Shown: positions 48,242 to 59,878, counted from the stretch's first letter. The stretch is DNA of 64,000 bases from Opeltia flavorubescens (GCA_000442125.1 KE546969.1:992001-1056000); one strand, 5' to 3'. Made by a program: numbers and translations. The notes: generated by a model from the sequence alone, not told the origin.

Positions 48242-50210
48242 ATGTCCGCAGCGCCATTACTTGCTGAGATAGCGAAGCCCAGAAGTAGCGATACTTCTTC
48301 CGCTAGCCTCTCTTCTCCACCGTCTCCCCATTCTCCGACTGCACACCAGACAGTCTCTTATCCACGATTACCTCTCCCACTTCAGAATGGTAGTGGTGAG
48401 AATGGAGTCGGCGGAGACAAGGCAACAGTTGCCGCCAAGAATACTGCACCCAAACCACGCAAACCGCGCAAAAAGAAAGAAGCCGGAGAAGGGAACAGTG
48501 ACAGCAAAGCAGCAACACTGGTCAATGGTGAAAAAGCTCCTCCAAAACCCCGTAAACCTAGAGCTCCACGAGTTTCATCGGCAACAGCTGCAATTAAGAA
48601 GGAACAGAAGCTGGCCTTTGCGACCGCTTCGGATCCCGCCAAGCCCCATGCAATTGCCCCGAATCAGATAACCGATCATCAGGGATCTCCGCATCCCCTC
48701 CAAAATTCTGGTGTTCCTGTCGCTTCTCCCCACTTACCGATTGGGAAAGTCGATGAAGCTATTCCCACTTCCCGCAATCCCATTCAATATGCCATCCCTT
48801 CACCACCCCGTCCAGCAAGTGGTCAAAATTATGATCCCATCCGATCTGCAACCATAGAGCCTCGCAACGTACAACAACAAATGCAACAAGCCTCTCTTCA
48901 TACCCGCACCTCCGCCTCTACCCCTCCAAGGCCTGCAGGCCATCCAAGTATATCGCCATCCATCGCAAGCTTGCTGGAGCCTCATTCCGCTGCTTCATCA
49001 TACAATGCGATACTCAAGCGACAAAATGAGCTCCCAATCACATCACCGCCAGAGGCCAAACGAGCACGTCAGACCCCTCCACGAACCATGAGCGATACAC
49101 TTCTTCCGACATCACAGGAGCCTCACGTACCCTTACCTCAACCTCAGCCCGCAAATAATAATGCATCTTCCGCAATGGACGTAGATGTGGACCGGCCCAC
49201 TCCCAGGATTACCAGCAAGCAAGCTGGAAGCACGAAGAAACCCTCGGGCCAGTCATCATCTAGTCATTCCCCCAAACCTTCTGCACGCAAAGATGCCGCT
49301 CTACCACCACTACCACCCGGTAATGGACTTCTCTCGAGTGCAATGCTCGGAGGTGGTCACGACAGCAAAGGCCCGGAACGAACCGCGCCTACCGTAATAC
49401 TACATGTACCTCTCAACGGCGACAGTAATAAATACGTCAACTTTGCCCGCTTGGCAGAGGAACAGTATGGTTTCGATGCTCTCCATCCCCGTCTCGCAGC
49501 GCAACGGGAACGTCTTGCCCGTGTTGCCGCCGCTGGTGCTGCACTTGAACATGCTCATAAGACAGGCTCTGGTAGATCCGCGGACGAGATGTCCGTCGAT
49601 CTCTCCGACGGTGAGCCGGATGCCGACAACAGCAATGCAGAAATTGGCGGCATGAACGGAACGAAAGATGTCAAGCAGTCCGAAGCCGAAGGTAGTGAGC
49701 AAGCCGGTGTTAAGCGACGGAAGAAACGAACGATGAAAGAAGACATGTACGATAAAGACGATCCATTTGTTGACGACTCGGAGCTGGCGTTTGAGGAGCA
49801 GGCTGCTGCGACCAAGGATGGGTTCTTCGTGTATAGTGGGCCTTTGGTACCGGAAGGGGAGAAGGCGAACGTGGAGAGGTAATGTGCCCCTACAGCTCAT
49901 CCCCTCCATTCTTCCTATACTGACATATCTCCGGTACAGAGCCGATGGCGCTCCTAGAGGTCGTGGACGCGGTCGTGGCAGAGGAGCTCGCGGAGGTGCA
50001 TCCGGTGGCACAACCCGTGGCAGTGCTGCCGCCGCCGCTACTTCTGCTGCTGCGGTCGCTGGAGATACTTCGTCTACCAAACTCACCAAAAGCGGCCAAC
50101 CCCGGAAAGCAAGGGTCACCAAAGCCGCCAGGATGGAAATGGAGAAGGAAAAGGTTCAGAGAGAGAGTATGGCTCCGTTGGCTGCGAAACCTACCAATTA
50201 TCCGGGTTAA
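48242..50210 (+). CDS. HPC2: HPC2/ubinuclein-type subunit of the HIR histone chaperone complex
   Basis: Component of the HIRA/HIR complex that deposits H3-H4 outside replication and represses histone genes. Two exons: 48242-49878 and 49940-50210; 635 residues. The first 480 residues are disordered, Pro/Ser/Lys-rich, with AT-hook-like KPRKPRKKK and KPRKPRAPR. The Hpc2-related domain (about 500-545) reads MYDKDDPFVDDSELAFEEQA and then KDGFFVYSGPLVPEGEK; this acidic-aromatic block is diagnostic. Exon 2 adds an RGG-like run (RGRGRGRGARGG) and a basic Ala-rich tail. The intron sits just after the domain. A HIRIP3-like gene lies in the same window at 7.2-8.3 kb. Confidence 0.92.
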
Positions 50211-50777
50211 AATCACCTGTATACCTCCCTTTCCTCGAGGCAACATGGCCATATATAACTCCGACTTGTCGCCTTGACGCTTCCGTCGCTTGGGCTTGTT
50301 CTGCTATCGGCTGTCTGCTATACTAATGATCAAGGTTTGTTGCGACCAACTTTCATCGGCATCTTTGCGGCATCATTTGTCACCTCTGGCGTCTGGGCTT
50401 TGCGTAAGGCTTTTTTTTTCTTGCGATGCTTTTACAAAGAATTTCGAATCATCAAGCGGAGCAATGATGCATTATCGGGCGCGAGTCCTGTCCTGTAAGA
50501 TACCAAATATGCTTTTCTACGACGGCCGAGAGGGAGGGGGGATTCTTGTATGATTTGCTTTTCCCATCTTCACTTTAATGATTAGGCAAGAAGGAAGCTA
50601 TAGCGATAAAGTTCACTTTGAAAGAATTCACATGAGATGATTTCTTTCAAAACTGAAGTTTTGTTTGCTTGTTGTTTAATGCTGGTCCGAGTATATCAAA
50701 TGCACGCATTGATCAAGTTATTCACTACTTCACCGCCCCTTCACCTCCACCATCCTGTTCTTTAACGTCGCCAAGTA
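50211..50777. other. Intergenic region between convergent HPC2 and proline-rich protein genes
   Basis: 567 bp of 3' flanks. No gene was recognised. Confidence 0.4.
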
Positions 50778-51941
50778 CTACTCAGCAGCAGGAGCTTCCT
50801 CATCCGCGGCAGCAGCAGCAGGAGGCGGCCTCCCCTTCTTTTTGCCCCAAAACCTCATCTTCGCCATCGCGCCCTTGACCCTTGCCGCCTTTTCTCCCCC
50901 ATCATCACCACCACCACCCGCACCTTTCTTTTTTCCCTGACGATATGCCAGCCCACCAACGACTACTCCCGTCGCAATAATCGTGACGATGAGAATCCAC
51001 GCAAGGTGCCCTTTACCAATCCCACCTCCACCACCTCCTACTTGCTGTTGCGGATATGGATTTTGAGCCGGATATGCACTTCCTGCACCATTTCCCGCAT
51101 TCGTGTTTCCATTCCCGTTGCTGTTCCCTCCACTCCCACTTCCTTGACCTCCTTGATTCGTCTGCCCCGTATTCCACCCAGGCGGCGGATTAAACTCGCT
51201 CGGCTGCGGATTCTCGTTCTGCGGTGTCATCCCCGGCGGCCATTGATAGTTCGGTGGAGGCGGATAAGGAAGATATTCCGTCGGTGGGGTCTCGACGGGA
51301 GCTCTCACTTCCAGCGCCTTTTCCGGAATGTATTTATGATCTTGCTGCAGCTGCGAGCTAGAAGAAGCTTTGCGGTTGCTTTGAGGGCGACGAGCGGAAA
51401 GTGGAGGAGAGCCAAGGGGCGCGAGGAGGGAAGTGGGGAGGTAGGTGAAAAGGAGGTTTATGGGGAGACGGAGCGGGGTGGGGATGCGGAGTGATGGAGC
51501 GGAAGACGTTGATCCAGAAGCACTGTTGACGTTCGATGCGGAACCGGCGCCAGAGTTGCCTTGGCCGCCAGTGCCGGTGCCGCCGTACCAGCCTGCTGGG
51601 GCGTTGGTTTCGGAAGGAGGAGGGTACTGGGTGTGTGGGCCTGGAGGCCAGACGTAGTTCGGTGGCGGAGGATAAGGGAGGTATTCAGTTGGTGGAGTTT
51701 CCACCGGTGTTCGAGGTAAGATTTGAGCTCGTTGCAGGGTCTTTGGTTTGTAGGCTTGCAGAAGGTTGTTGTAGATTATGGACGCTCGATCATCTTGGCT
51801 CTTGAACTGAGAAACTTCTTCGCCAATCAGCTCGGCTGTGACATTCGGTTTCTCGGGACTGGAAACCGCTGGCTGAGGCAGCAAAGCCACGGCGATGGAG
51901 AGGGCGGCGACGACCATCCATCGAAGGCGGAGAATCTTCAT
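50778..51941 (-). CDS. Secreted/membrane proline-rich protein with an internal duplication
   Basis: Single exon, 387 residues, family not recognised. An N-terminal signal peptide (about 1-27, MKILRLRWMVVAALSIAVAL and following) precedes a Pro/Gly/Ser-rich ectodomain. Two near-identical copies of VETPPTEYLPYPPPPNYxWPPG lie at 80-101 and 216-237, each followed by a Gly/Asn/Ser linker with a PxGW motif. A transmembrane helix (about 311-333, WILIVTIIATGVVVGGLAY) is followed by a basic cytosolic tail (GKKKGRPPP) with an acidic end. This is the topology of a type I plasma membrane or wall-contact protein. Function is unknown; a sensor or wall linker is only a guess. Confidence 0.75.
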   Translation of the reverse strand: MKILRLRWMVVAALSIAVALLPQPAVSSPEKPNVTAELIGEEVSQFKSQDDRASIIYNNLLQAYKPKTLQRAQILPRTPVETPPTEYLPYPPPPNYVWPPGPHTQYPPPSETNAPAGWYGGTGTGGQGNSGAGSASNVNSASGSTSSAPSLRIPTPLRLPINLLFTYLPTSLLAPLGSPPLSARRPQSNRKASSSSQLQQDHKYIPEKALEVRAPVETPPTEYLPYPPPPNYQWPPGMTPQNENPQPSEFNPPPGWNTGQTNQGGQGSGSGGNSNGNGNTNAGNGAGSAYPAQNPYPQQQVGGGGGGIGKGHLAWILIVTIIATGVVVGGLAYRQGKKKGAGGGGDDGGEKAARVKGAMAKMRFWGKKKGRPPPAAAAADEEAPAAE

Positions 51942-52431
51942 CTTGGTCGTTTACTAGCAAGATTCCTTGGAGGCTTAAAGGAAAAGATCGCGAAGTAGCG
52001 CAGCGACAGCAAGAGTAGCGAAGAACAAAAGGCAAGCAAGAGATTTATATACAAAATAAATTCCAGTGAGTCAGTACATGGTAATTTAATCCCAGACTAT
52101 GACTACAAATGGCCATGTATGACCGACATAGAGTCAAGCAACATATATGTGGATAGGTGACAGAGATCAAGGAAAGTATCCTGTGGAGTCAACCGCATAT
52201 CGCAGTCACATAGCTAAATGCATGTGGGAAAGTCGACGTCGTAAGCGTGAAGACGCTTCATCGAAAGTGCAGGAAATCATCTCGAGAATATAGATTTGCG
52301 CCTCAGGTACCAGGACTCGGTAGTGCTTGTACCTGAAGATCGTTGGCCAGATTGGGCAGCAACGCTCACCTAATAGAGAAGTCGATTTTCAGCTTGGAAA
52401 GATCATGTATTATGACTTGTCCACCCACTAG
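51942..52431. other. Intergenic region upstream of the proline-rich protein gene
   Basis: 490 bp holding the promoter of the proline-rich protein gene and the 3' flank of the next minus-strand gene. Confidence 0.4.
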
Positions 52432-54167
52432 TCATGCAGACTTCTCATACACCTTCCACCAAAGGCCCATGTTGGCTGCCACGAGCAAATCCAACATTTT
52501 CAGGCCTTCGGGCTCGATGATCAGTTTACCGAGCTTGGCTTTCTTGCCGCCAAATCCGCCTCCTGCATCTTCCTGACCTAGTGAGAGACCGAACGGATCA
52601 CAGCTATTATCGTCTTCACTAGGCTCTGAGATATTTTCTTTAGCATGGCTTAGTTGGCTTCCATGTTCGTTGGAGAAATACGACGAGCGCTTTCCACTCT
52701 TTGGCCTGGAGGACGATTTGATGTCTCTAGGAGTGGAGGTACTCATGTTGCTGGAACTCGGGAGATTGAAACGAAGCTCGCTCACTGTTACCGCTTGCAG
52801 ATTCTCCAAAGGAGCGGTGTGTTTGCACTTCAAGGTATGACCTGACATGCCTGAGAAGAACTCGCAGGTACCATTCCACGGGCTGTAGAAGCCATAGCCT
52901 TTGATATTCGCAGATTTGTCCTCAGGTGATGCTTTCCGATCTATTGCTTTCGCAGGAGGGGTTTCGAATTTTGGCTTACTCAACCGCCGGAAATCAATAT
53001 TCATCCGTGACGTGCGATTGTTTGTAGTGTTGGCACTGCTTTCCCAGAGTCCTGAACCTTGACTCCTGCGCCGAAGCCTGGTAAGTTGACGCTGAAATGT
53101 GACATCTGTAGGAGCAACAGAAGTTCCGGACGCATGGGATGAGCAGAACCTAATATAGCCCGGTGAATTGATTTGAATAGATAGGTCATCTGAATGAGTG
53201 GTAGAGTGGTTTCCCCTGATGTTGCTGGGGTCGCATGTTTTAGAGATCTTTCCTACGTTCCATTGATTTCCGTTATAGCGGCGAATTAATGTGAGTGAAA
53301 GACCCGCATGCTTACAATCGGTAGATTTTCTTTGGTAGCTTGGGCGAGGGCCAAATGTCGGTTCTTGATCTAGTGAAGATGAACTGCACGGGTTGACGTT
53401 TTGAGGGTCGCGACACTTTGTATCAATTGCATGATTGGCCGTGTTGCTTCCGGTCTCTGGCTTGGATATGGATGAAGGCTGGAGTACGGGCGATTGCTCA
53501 GACCACCTTCGAGGCATGAGATTCTCCTTCCCATGAGAAAGCCCGTGATCTGGACTGTAGTCTGAGTGAAGACGCCCATGCATTGCTCGGGGACCCATGA
53601 TACGATTGTTCGGGGAATTAGACCCTACGAAAGCGGCATCTATTTTTGGTTGGACATTGTTGCCAACTGGTTTACGGCCAATTTGCGCTATACCGTGAGA
53701 CGGAGAGTAAGGGGTCTGCTGATTAGGATGGAGGATAGGTGTTACCGTAGGCTTGTCGTTCATCGCATGATGTGGAACATTCCCGACCGGCATTCTTATC
53801 GACTCTTCGTTAATACCGATGGACGCTTGATGTTCGGCTTCAGACTCTTTGACGTGTTTGCTGTCACCACTTCGGCGAATCCGCTCATCATCCTCGTCAT
53901 TGTCCATATGGATAAAATACAAAGAACTCTGGACATCTTGAGCGGTCACCACTTTCTGAAGAGGCCTAGTGGTAGTAAGAAAGACATCTACACGCTCAGT
54001 CAGTTTTTCAATCAAAAGCTAGATTGCCAACAAGTCAGACCTCGACTACCAGGGACTCTTGCGATGTATAGGATTAGAGGATTGGATATTTCCGTATGAG
54101 CATGAGCTGATGGAGGCGGATTATCTGCGAGGTCCACAAGGCCCGCTAGGGAATTTGCTTGTATCAT
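52432..54167 (-). CDS. Conserved fungal protein of unknown function, 560 residues
   Basis: Two exons, 54041-54167 and 52432-53987, with a 53 bp intron. The long open frame alone has no good start. Splicing to the upstream exon beginning MIQANSLAGLVDLADNPPPS joins LILYIARVPGSR to DVFLTTTRPLQKVVTAQDVQ and gives a continuous ordered N-terminus. The middle 300 residues are Ser/Asn/Pro-rich and disordered. The C-terminal part looks ordered: GYGFYSPWNGTCEFFSGMSG, LKCKHTAPLENLQAVTVSEL, and KLGKLIIEPEGLKMLDLLVA up to LWWKVYEK. No signal peptide is apparent. Both ends have the character of a conserved Pezizomycotina family, but I cannot name it or give a function. Confidence 0.75.
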
Positions 54168-54678
54168 GTCAAGCAGTACGGTAATGGGATGCTTTGTATC
54201 TACCTACCGAGTCCACTTGATGGTCGATAGGAATTTAGAATATCGGGACTAGATTGCTGCACGTGTGGCATCAGATGCTGAGATTGGATCCTAGGTGAAC
54301 TGTCTTTATATTTTCGACATCTGGAATGTAGCCTTTCTCAAGGCACACTAAGGCATTGTAGAAAGTTGAACCCGCGACAACACAACAACATAGAAGACTT
54401 CATTGGCAGCCTAGACGCACGAGGCTGTGCTACATCCTGGTATCTTCGCGTCGCTGGAGGCCGAGCCAGGTAAGTGAACGCTTAGTAGTTACATAGATTT
54501 TGTCATGTGGATCTCGCAACTGTGAGAGAAAGCTAGGACTTGGAGACACCAGAAATCGGATTTGTGGACCAATTTTGAAGGTCTAGGTGTTCAGGCGTTG
54601 GGTTTTCAGCGTTGGTCGGTTAGTGATTGATTTCTAAACCTCCAACGCCAAAATTCACTTTTAAGGAACTGCTAGAAG
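54168..54678. promoter_or_regulatory. Divergent promoter region of the unknown protein and RSA3
   Basis: 511 bp between start codons. No specific site is claimed. Confidence 0.4.
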
Positions 54679-55121
54679 ATGGTAGGCAATATTTTCGGAA
54701 ACAACCAAGAATCTTTTGGCTAATTTATGCTCCGTTCAAAGGCCAAATCTAAGAGGTCCAAACCGACGCAAGCCGTCCCCTCAAACGATGTCGCTGCAAC
54801 TAAGTTAAACCCTGATACTTCAAAATTGTCCAGCACCTCGCCAGAGAATGCAAATGTACGTATTCATCAACTCAAGTATCGTCTCATGCAATCCCTCAAT
54901 GCTTTTTTGAACAGAATGAACCTCCTGCCGAACCCGAAGAGACAGACTTCGACTCTTATTACCTCAAGCAAGTCACCAACGAATTCGCAGACGACTTGGA
55001 TAATTTGCGAAAAGCCGGAGACTTCAACGAGGAATTCCTGCCTATCCTCATAGGTGGGCTGAAGGGGACTGCAGGCGTCTATAGCGAGGAGGAGAAAGCC
55101 AAGGTCATGGGTAAACGATAG
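54679..55121 (+). CDS. RSA3: Ribosome assembly protein 3 (Rsa3)
   Basis: Nucleolar 60S assembly factor. The preferred model has three exons: 54679-54681 (ATG only), 54742-54855 and 54915-55121, giving 107 residues starting MAKSKRSKPTQAV. The alternative is to start at the in-frame ATG at 54727 (MLRSKAKSKRSK), without the first intron, giving 112 residues. The Rsa3 domain is clear in the last exon: DFDSYYLKQVTNEFADDLDN, LRKAGDFNEEFLPILIGGLK, then YSEEEKAKVMGKR. The length and the short basic N-terminus suit the family. Which start is used cannot be decided from sequence. Confidence 0.88.
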
Positions 55122-55791
55122 AAAGGAATCTTCACCTCGCATTTCCAGCGATGAAGACTTCAACTAAGCCTATGAACATTGTATAGTAGTTTCACGGGTT
55201 TTACAAGTAGATTTCCATAAGCAAAAAGCAAAACGAAAATTTCGCAACCGCGAATTGGCATGTCCAAAGATTGATAAATGGAGTATTTTGGGCCTAGCCA
55301 CGGTCAAGATCGGTAAAAGGCAGACATTGAATTCAAGGCTAGCTGGTCCCACTCCGATATCAAAAATGTGATATCACAAAATATATCCATCTTCTACAAG
55401 GGAATCATTATTCCCGTCCTACAGCAATTGTTCTGATCTGTTGTCACTCATATTCTCGTCGACATTCATGAGCGCATACAATTGTGAGCGTAGAGTATCG
55501 TTTGCAGGAATTATATTTGGTTCAGATCTTATATACATGAGAGCATAACCCCTGACTCACGAGTTTGGGTATCCAGGCTGATCCCTTTGAGTACTGTCAA
55601 TGAAACTCCATATGTCGATCTTTGGATCGTACAAATGCTTGCAAACGCCATTATGACCATAATACAATATAACGAACACGAGAGAGTCAACCTCCCAAAC
55701 CTAGCGCACGATAACTTTTCCCATCCGATGTACGCCCTGTGGTAATACCTATGCAACCAACTAGTTGCTAGGAAAGAAGATCATGAAGGCA
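55122..55791. other. Intergenic region between convergent RSA3 and the GRGGAGN-repeat gene
   Basis: 670 bp, AT-rich 3' flanks. Nothing was recognised. Confidence 0.4.
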
Positions 55792-56232
55792 TCATCGCTT
55801 CAGCCAATCCCAACTCTTCCTGCTACCATCTCTGCTGGCTGCACTTCTCTCGCTAGCGCTGCTGTCCCTTCTTGCAGTGCTAGTCTCGTTGATGAGATTG
55901 CCCGCTCCACCCCTGCCAACATGGTAGATGGGAACGGCTTCCGAGTTGCGCCGTTCGCGCTCTAGTTCTTCATCGAATTTGAACATCGGGCGTTCTTCGC
56001 TGGCGCGGTATATGTTACCAGCCCCTCCACGACCAGTGATGATTTTGTGGTTTTTGTGAGAGCTGGAAGAATGGATTGAGGATGATGAAGGATCGACAAC
56101 AGTCGATGTTGAGGGAAGAACAGACGGGGGTGGTGGACGAGTGAAGTTGCCAGCACCTCCGCGGCCGGTGGGCAGGCGCGAGGAAGATGTAACGGTGGGA
56201 TGAGGCTCCGATAGGCGAAGCGAGAAAGGCAT
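55792..56232 (-). CDS. GRGGAGN-repeat small protein (DUF3602/PAR-like family)
   Basis: Single exon, 146 residues from the first in-frame ATG (MPFSLRLSEPHPTVTSSSR). Three copies of GRGGAGN are regularly spaced (TGRGGAGNFTR, TGRGGAGNIYR, VGRGGAGNLIN), linked by Ser/Pro-rich and charged segments. This repeat defines a fungal family of small, probably disordered proteins whose function is not settled. The end RKSWDWLKR is ordered-looking. No signal peptide. The frame is open upstream to 56334 but without an ATG. Confidence 0.8.
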   Translation of the reverse strand: MPFSLRLSEPHPTVTSSSRLPTGRGGAGNFTRPPPPSVLPSTSTVVDPSSSSIHSSSSHKNHKIITGRGGAGNIYRASEERPMFKFDEELERERRNSEAVPIYHVGRGGAGNLINETSTARRDSSASERSAASRDGSRKSWDWLKR

Positions 56233-57576
56233 TGCTGATGGAATATCTCTTCGATCGCAGTCGATCTCGATGTTGAGACTACGCCGTTGAATGGCGGGCA
56301 GGATGTCGGAGAATATTAAGGTATGCTTGATCAAAGACTTGTGAGTGATTATGTTTGCAATGCCAGATGTCCAATATTGGATTGAGTAGATTGACGGAAG
56401 GCAACAGAGTATGGGGATGAGTTTGAGTCAGAGGATAAACAGGATATGAGGGCAGGTCAACCTGGGTCAATATATGCTCTCTGTCCCGGTCGGATGCGGT
56501 GGCATGACTCCATGATTGTAGCGGTCAACTATGCCGTTAACTGGAAAGCGAGAAGGTGAATGAAATGAAAAGTCAATGGTCACGCCCTCTCTTTTCGCAA
56601 AATTTCCTTCTGGAAGGCACGAGCTTTGCAGTTAACGGCAACCCGATGCTGGCGCCATGCTAATGGGTAAGCTTGGCAATATCAGAAGGCGTAAAGCGGC
56701 GGAAAAAGTGTGCGGTAAGCAATATAGTCAGCTCGTGGTGCCTCGGAAATCTTAGTCATGTCTCCAGTCGCGTGTAACGGAGGATGTTCCGCCGCTTTTG
56801 CTCCAGCTCATACGGTGCTCACGGCGTCATCTGACCGGTCGGAAATATCTTCACTAACACGTAAGACTAACGTCGCATATCCAGTCACAGTCCAAAATGG
56901 CTCCACAAGATCGTGTCCTCCGTTCGCTTAGGAACGGAAGGCGTAGTTTCCTGGGGGTAATGGAAATTGTAGAAGGCGTTGGAATAGGGTCTGGAGGCAA
57001 GCGAGGCAAGCCGAGACCGACAATGAATGCCACAGCCTCGAATGGAACAGCAACGTGGTAGTGCAATTGGATGTCATCATTATTACCACGATGTCGCCAT
57101 GAAGCAGGTTTCAGTGCAACGACTGTTCCGCACCGCGTACATTCATCATCACTACTCCTGCTACATGCGCTCAAATCTAGGTGCAGGGAGCTGTTTCCCC
57201 TTTTTGTGTCTGATCAAGCACCTCGTCATGTAGTTGTAGGGGAAAGATTGCTTTAAGCCACCTTCGACCACAGCCGTTAGGGCCATTCCCCGCATTGTTG
57301 CGCTTGGGTCAGGTACCAGAAAATCTGGGGTAATATCATGGCGTCAAGACTAAATCAGATGGCATCAAACGAGCGGTCTGCGGTTGGGAAATAACTTGGA
57401 TCCGGCTCGGCCCTGCCAGCTCAATGAAGTGAATTGACATTCCTTGTGCGCCGACGCTATAATACTGGGTATCTCGTGATGCATGATAGACAACCGCTCG
57501 AATACGATATCGTACCCAACTGTACTCCAAGACTTTTGTGCAATGGTCAAATACGGTTTCTGGCCGCTCAAAGATC
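56233..57576. other. 1.3 kb gene-free interval
   Basis: Promoter of the GRGGAGN-repeat gene and 3' flank of ARP1, both minus strand. The 106-codon open run at 56854-57174 has no ATG start or motif. Nothing else was recognised. Confidence 0.4.
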
Positions 57577-58911
57577 TCAGGCGAACTTTTTGTGGATTAT
57601 GTCGGGATCTTCGTGCCATTCATCAATGTTCACCCACATCTATACGTAGCATTAGTGTGTGCATGCATGTTGCAGGGTTATAGCCTGACCTTTCGGAATG
57701 TGCTGAGCCCTGCCAAGATACTGCCCCCAATCCACGTGCTATACTTTCGTTCGGGTGGTGCAAAGATCTTGATTCGCATATCCTTCACTGCCAGTCGCTG
57801 CACCTCATGTAATAGCCTGTCTCCAAAGCCTTTGCATAATGTCGAACCTCCGGAGAGCACAATGTTCCCGAAAAGAGATTTCCGGAGATCCATATCCGTT
57901 CGATTGATAGCGTCAACGACAATTTGATGGATTCCCGGATACTCCAAGCCAATCAACTCGGGGTCAAATAGGATCTCGGGTGCTTTCCACCGTTCAGAAC
58001 CAATCTATCGTTGCATGAGCAATCTCCAAGCCTAGCTGCCTTTAACAAAGTCCCTACCTTGATTTTATTTCCGTCTGGAAGAACATGCTCGACGACTTTA
58101 CCATCGGGTCTTCCGTTGTGCTGTATCCATTCCCTCTCCTCCTTTCTGGGATCTGGGGCCACGTAGCATGTTTTCTCTTTAATTGCTCTGACCACCTCTT
58201 TTTCGGCACTAGTGTGGAAGACAAGCCCGCTCTTTCTGAAAAGTAATTGCATCTGTTCGGTGACGTCTCGACCTGCAACGTCGATTCTGCGGATACTATT
58301 GGGCATAGCAAATCCTTCGTAAACGGGTACGGCATGTGAGACTCCATCTCCAGAATCAAGGACGACACCGGTCGTCCGACCTGATGCATATAGCGAAAGC
58401 ACTGCTTGAATAGATGTATAAATAGCAGGAACATTAAAGGTCTCGAACAGCAATTGAGCAGCTGTATCACGATTGGATCGAGGGTTCAAAGGTGGCTCGG
58501 TGAGAAGCACTGGATGCTGTCAAAGCGATTGCAAATTGTCAGTCAAGGCCATTCCGCATGGCCTGGCCACTGTGAGGTATGACTATAGGCATGATTCGAC
58601 TGTACCTCTTCGCTGAGAGTCTTGAGCTCCTCTGTGTAAACAAATTGCCAGATACGTTCCATATCGTCCCAATCAGTGACAATGCCATGTTCCAATGGAT
58701 ATCGAATCTTCAACAAGCCTCGTAACTCTTGCGCCCGTTGGCCAATGAAGACATCTCCTTCCAACGCGCCGGCAAGCACCCGAATGTGTTTCGGTCGGCC
58801 GACATACGAGGGGAAGTAGCATTTTGGGGTGTCGTCGCCGGCAAAGCCAGCTCGAATAGTTCCACTCCCATTATCGAGGACGATGGGAGCATTATGAAGG
58901 GTATCCGCCAT
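57577..58911 (-). CDS. ARP1: Actin-related protein 1 (centractin, dynactin filament subunit)
   Basis: Forms the short filament of dynactin that links dynein to cargo; needed for nuclear distribution in hyphae. Four exons: 58606-58911, 58058-58516, 57690-58004 and 57577-57639; 380 residues. Actin-fold motifs are complete: [20 protein letters not shown] (phosphate 1), [17 protein letters not shown] (phosphate 2), [18 protein letters not shown] (adenosine), and [35 protein letters not shown] and the end [13 protein letters not shown] are Arp1-like rather than actin-like. The last 63-nt exon restores the C-terminus. Confidence 0.95.
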
Positions 58912-59878
58912 CTATGCGAGTGTTGAAGGCTGTAATGAAAAGCTAGAGGGAGAAACGCATTTGGGACTCCAGGCTGTCTCGATCACATCTCCTCGAGCTT
59001 TATTAAAAAACGCGATAGCATCACGCACCTGCCGGACGATACCCCGGTCAAAGCGGAATTTAGGCGAGGTTTAAGCGGCCACTACTAAACAATAATCATC
59101 ACAAGCCGATGTCTCTGGTTGGTGTCAAAACCTAGACAAGATACTCTCATTATTTCAGTCAGCTTCGGATGGGAAAGATGGTATTCTTATCACTTACTCT
59201 GAAATTCAATGGGTCTATGCAATAACAGGGTGCCGCAAGCAAGTTGAGTGCTGAAGATAGATCTCGAGTCTCTCTTACGGTCTCAAGCTACACATCGTCG
59301 AGTGTCTCCTTCAAGTCACATCTCTACTATTCATGAACATCAGGAAATTCTCATGGGCACACTAGTAGGAAGTGCCCAAAATGATGATCGTATGACGAAC
59401 CAGACAAGTTCTGTATAATGATGCGTCTAGAGACATCGAGGGGCTGGCTGTGGTGGAGGCAGCCAAGTCGCCAAATTTCACCAGCAGAGAAAGCCAGATG
59501 CATGATGGCAGGAATACAGTGAACCATCGTATTTACCATTGGATGACTTCTGATGCAGGGCGAATTGTAGGGCGACCTATTGCATGAGAGCACTTCTGAT
59601 GTTGGTAGGTGACACAAGTTTCAGGCTTCCTCAGGCTTCCGGTAAGCTATTGCTGTCTCTATCATATGCATGATGTCTAATGCAAGCTTCCGCTGGGGAT
59701 GAGCGGTAAGTTTTTCAATCAAACAGTGGGTGCAAATAAATCCACTTTCTCTGCCTGCTGAAGCCAAAATATGTACACGTTTGAGTGGATTGCACCAAAT
59801 TACTTGCTACAGCTACAACTGAACTTATCAGACTTAACGTGGGAAATAAAGGCTTCTTGGTCAAGATTCTAAATGCAT
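58912..59878. promoter_or_regulatory. Divergent promoter region of ARP1 and the NFX1-type helicase
   Basis: 967 bp between start codons. A direct repeat of TCAGGCTTCC occurs twice in tandem near 59623-59641. The 88-codon open run at 59351-59617 has no support. Confidence 0.4.

Noticed and set aside
57538-57927. 129-codon open run antisense to ARP1
   Set aside because: Overlaps the last two ARP1 exons, whose actin-fold motifs are unambiguous.
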